Below are positions 20,254 through 22,209 of a stretch of 22,209 bases of DNA, piece by piece. The position numbers and the translations under genes were made by a program. The first letter of the stretch is position 1, and every line of letters begins with the position of its first letter. The stretch covers positions 1 through 22,209 of the forward strand of contig URCT01000031.1 in NCBI GenBank assembly GCA_900546385.1, written 5' to 3'. Below the pieces are notes generated by a model that made no database searches, had not been told where the DNA came from, and saw nothing but the letters and a program-made list of their open reading frames with translations. The DNA is from an uncultured Eubacteriales bacterium. GTDB taxonomy: Bacteria > Bacillota > Clostridia > Oscillospirales > CAG-382.

Positions 20254-20493
20254 CTAAAGCTTTGCCAAAACTTCTTTGTTGAAAAATTCTTCGGTGGTTT
20301 CCGGCGTCAGCGAATGAAACGCGTCGTCGAGAAGCACGCAAACGCCTTCCTGACATCGGCCAAGGCAAAAGGTGCCGGCAAGCTCAACTTTGTCTTTCAA
20401 ATCGTGCTCGGCGATCTTTTCCTGGAGCAGCTCAACTACCTGCCGCGAGCCCTTGATATGGCAGGAACTTCCGATACAAACGGTGATTTTCAT
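20254..20493 (-). CDS. Thioredoxin-like [2Fe-2S] ferredoxin (NuoE C-terminal type)
   Basis: 79 residues from ATG 20493, preceded by AAAGGA; an in-frame extension to 20556 is less likely. Cys6 and Cys11 (C-x4-C, VCIGSSCHIKGS) and Cys43 and Cys47 (C-x3-C, FCLGRCQEG) form the canonical [2Fe-2S] ligand set of NuoE/HydC-type subunits. It probably relays electrons to or from the hydrogenases encoded downstream. First gene of the operon from the promoter at 20571-20599. Confidence 0.9.
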   Translation of the reverse strand: MKITVCIGSSCHIKGSRQVVELLQEKIAEHDLKDKVELAGTFCLGRCQEGVCVLLDDAFHSLTPETTEEFFNKEVLAKL

Positions 20494-20570
20494 GGTTCTG
20501 TCATTCCTTTCTTGTGCTGCAACGTTCTTCACAAAGCAGTCACGTTGCTTTTTCATATAATCTAACTATA

Positions 20571-20599
20571 ATTATACGAACTTTGCCGATGTTTGTCAA
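20571..20599 (-). promoter_or_regulatory. Promoter of the hydrogenase operon
   Basis: Minus strand: perfect -35 TTGACA (20599-20594), 17-nt spacer, perfect -10 TATAAT (20576-20571). A consensus promoter implies high basal expression; no operator-like inverted repeat is obvious beside it. Confidence 0.92.
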
Positions 20600-20632
20600 G
20601 CAAAAAAACGGATATCCTTCAAAAATGTTAAA

Positions 20633-20703
20633 GAAAAAACAAGCTGTGTTTTTTCACTGAATACGGCTCTGCCGCACGCCGGAAAAACCGACCTGCGGCG
20701 GAG
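20633..20703 (-). terminator. Hairpin pair downstream of the phosphotransferase gene
   Basis: A 10-bp stem at 20667-20703 (CUCCGCCGCA / UGCGGCAGAG on the minus strand, one G-U) is followed by an A/T hairpin at 20633-20655 (GAAAAAACA / UGUUUUUUC) whose 3' arm lacks a further U-run. Together they probably end the adhE/phosphotransferase transcript before the hydrogenase promoter. Confidence 0.5.
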
Positions 20704-20726
20704 AAAACATTTGATTTGTGTGCTGA

Positions 20727-21476
20727 TTATTCGTATTCCACGACGTTGACCCACGAGAGCAAGAAGTCGCGCTCTTCGGGCTTGCCTTTGACGGACTGGG
20801 AAGCGGCAACGATCGGAAGCCACTTTTGAACGTATTGCTTAGCGGTGTCGCTCTTTTTGCAGAACAGGTCAAGATACTTGTCTGCCTTTTCGCGGTCGCC
20901 CTCCAAGCAGAAGAGCAGATAGGTGCGTGCTACATCGGCTGACGCGTTGCCTTGGGTGGCATGCGCCCAGTCGAGGATATACAGCTTTCCGTCTTTGGTA
21001 ACGATGATGTTGGACATATTGAAGTCGCCGTGGCAGACCTTGTCATGCTTCGGCATGGATTCAAGGCGAGTGTGAAGCTCATAGCGCGTGGTGGCATCCA
21101 GGTCGGTCTGGGTGATCTTACGGTTCATTTTGTCTTTTAATTTGGTCAAAAGAGGTGCTTTTTTGGAGTGAACGAGAAGCTGTAAATCCACAAAGCGATC
21201 CAAATATTCGTCGAACTTGCTGGGATTTTCTTTGACAAGCTCCGCCATGGTTTTGCCTTCGATATATTCGGTTACAATTGCCCATTTACCGTCAACCATG
21301 GTCACTTCAAGCACCTTCGGAATGGCAAGTCCGGTTTCCTCGATACGTGCTTGATTGAGGGCTTCGTTTAAGATGTCCGCCTTGGAGTAGTCGGAATCGA
21401 ACACTTTGATCACACGGTCGCCGTCGCGGTAAATGGTTTTACCGGTACGCACGGCAATAATTCTGTCAAGTTTCAT
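20727..21476 (-). CDS. APH/choline-kinase-family phosphotransferase
   Basis: 249 residues with a protein-kinase-like fold: an N-lobe with IYRDGDRVIKVFD (Lys24) and WAIVTEYIEGKTM hinge, and a catalytic loop HGDFNMSNII (149-158). The metal-binding motif is LDWAHA (168-173, Asp-Trp), followed by DVARTYLL (181-188). The family includes aminoglycoside phosphotransferases and small-molecule kinases; this subgroup's substrate cannot be read, and resistance should not be assumed. AGGAAGGA lies before ATG 21476. It is 52 nt downstream of adhE with no terminator visible between, so probably cotranscribed. Confidence 0.88.
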   Translation of the reverse strand: MKLDRIIAVRTGKTIYRDGDRVIKVFDSDYSKADILNEALNQARIEETGLAIPKVLEVTMVDGKWAIVTEYIEGKTMAELVKENPSKFDEYLDRFVDLQLLVHSKKAPLLTKLKDKMNRKITQTDLDATTRYELHTRLESMPKHDKVCHGDFNMSNIIVTKDGKLYILDWAHATQGNASADVARTYLLFCLEGDREKADKYLDLFCKKSDTAKQYVQKWLPIVAASQSVKGKPEERDFLLSWVNVVEYE

Positions 21477-21528
21477 ACTGATGCATCCTTCCTAAAAATC
21501 TCTTATTCTCAAGTGGGAACGGAGTTGC

Positions 21529-22209
21529 TTAAATTACGTCGTGCTTGCCGTAGTAGGCGTTGAGGTACATACCCTTGATTTCGCTCATGAGCGGATAACG
21601 CGGGTTGGCGCCGGTGCACTGGTCGTCGAAGGCCTGCTCGGTCATTTCGTCAAGACGTGCAAGGAAATCGGCTTCATCCGGCACATAGTCGCGGATGGTC
21701 TTCTTGATGCCGACGCGTTCCTTGAGAGCGTCGATGGCGGCAATGAGGTTTTCGAGCTTTTCGGTGTCGTTCTTGCCCTTGATGCCGAGATAATCGGCCA
21801 CTTCGGCGTAGCGTGCAAGCGTGTGCGGATGGTCATACTGCGGGAAGGTACCCATCTTGGTGGGAACTTCGGCAGCGTTGAAGCGCAGAACCTCATCGAT
21901 CATGAGCGCATTGGCAACGCCGTGCGGCAGATGATGGAACGCGCCGAGCTTGTGCGCCATGGAGTGGCACACGCCCAAAAATGCGTTGGCAAAGGCCATA
22001 CCGGCCATGCAGGCGGCGTTTGCCATGTTCTCACGAGCCTTGGGATCCTTCCCGCCGTTTTCGTAGGCGGAGGGCAGGTTCTCGAAAATCAGCTTCAGGC
22101 TCCGCAGCGCCAGACCGTCGGTGTAGTCCGTGGCCATCATGGAGGCGTAGGCTTCCAGAGCGTGGGTCAGTACGTCAACGCCGGAAGCGCTGGTCAGACC
22201 TCTGGGCTG
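21529..22209 (-). CDS. adhE: Bifunctional aldehyde-alcohol dehydrogenase AdhE, C-terminal part (5' end outside window)
   Basis: The open frame enters from the window edge (QPRGLTSASGVDVLTHALEA is the first part seen) and runs 226 codons to the stop at 21529. It matches the iron-dependent alcohol dehydrogenase domain of AdhE: ALEAYASMMATDYTDGLAL, the metal-binding GVCHSMAHKLGAFHHLPHG, and the AdhE-type ending DDQCTGANPRYPLMSEIKG then MYLNAYYG. AdhE turns acetyl-CoA into ethanol via acetaldehyde, reoxidising NADH in fermentation. The ATG at 22140 is internal. A stand-alone Fe-alcohol dehydrogenase is possible, since the aldehyde domain is not visible. Confidence 0.93.
   Translation of the reverse strand, partial: QPRGLTSASGVDVLTHALEAYASMMATDYTDGLALRSLKLIFENLPSAYENGGKDPKARENMANAACMAGMAFANAFLGVCHSMAHKLGAFHHLPHGVANALMIDEVLRFNAAEVPTKMGTFPQYDHPHTLARYAEVADYLGIKGKNDTEKLENLIAAIDALKERVGIKKTIRDYVPDEADFLARLDEMTEQAFDDQCTGANPRYPLMSEIKGMYLNAYYGKHDVI

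Noticed and set aside
20727..21476. Calling the APH-like kinase an antibiotic-resistance gene.
   Set aside because: The family motifs only establish a kinase-like phosphotransferase; many such genes act on choline, sugars or unknown metabolites, and the neighbours are fermentation genes.

Overview
The window looks like chromosomal DNA from an anaerobic, fermentative Gram-positive bacterium of the Clostridia, most likely an Oscillospirales/Ruminococcaceae-type lineage. This is inferred from two [FeFe] hydrogenases, an AdhE-type alcohol dehydrogenase, ThyX rather than ThyA, strong AGGAGG-type ribosome sites, Firmicutes-type tRNAs and classic TTGACA/TATAAT promoters. No database search was possible, so the species is unknown.

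Layout, left to right. (1) 1-266: two tRNA genes (Glu, Met) on the minus strand behind one strong promoter with phased A-tracts. (2) 510-2912, minus: a sugar-phosphate nucleotidyltransferase fused to a degenerate phosphomannomutase-like domain. (3) 3088-4467, plus: a secreted multidomain protein (cohesin-like, acidic EPDK linker, Fn3-like, InlB-type repeat). (4) 4510-4880: a type I toxin-antitoxin-like module. (5) 5100-5937, minus: an AT-rich island holding an orphan polymorphic-toxin-like C-terminal domain and a small overlapping partner. (6) 6068-14240, plus: a ten-gene block with overlapping or closely spaced genes behind one clear promoter at 5984-6012: ybaB, thyX (frame-disrupted), SGNH hydrolase, tmk, LPG-synthase-like acyl/aminoacyltransferase, DJ-1/PfpI, 5-formyl-THF cyclo-ligase, CPBP membrane protease, ribF and a DacF-like protein. 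ThyX (needs FAD and methylene-THF), RibF (makes FAD), the cyclo-ligase (feeds the folate pool) and Tmk (uses dTMP) form a coherent thymidylate/one-carbon set. (7) 14281-14457: tRNA-Ile2(CAU) with its own promoter and terminator. (8) 14491-14896: a second copy of the type I-like module. (9) 20599 down to 15004, minus: an operon with a [2Fe-2S] thioredoxin-like ferredoxin, a GDPD phosphodiesterase, a PAS-containing sensory-type (group C) [FeFe] hydrogenase, a SpoIIE/PP2C-like phosphatase and a group B-like [FeFe] hydrogenase. (10) 20727-22209, minus: an APH/choline-kinase-like phosphotransferase and the 3' end of adhE.

The most interesting signal is the pair of modules at 4510-4880 and 14491-14896. 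Each has a 22-23 residue hydrophobic peptide on the minus strand, its own strong promoter, a 5'-terminal hairpin, a Shine-Dalgarno sequence buried in a 9-bp hairpin, and a 12-bp 5'-3' long-distance pairing. Each also has a convergent plus-strand promoter driving an ~85-90 nt antisense RNA that ends in a terminator overlapping the peptide's stop codon. The structures are kept although the sequences differ, with compensatory changes. This is the architecture of a type I toxin-antitoxin system, and I do not recognise the peptide family.
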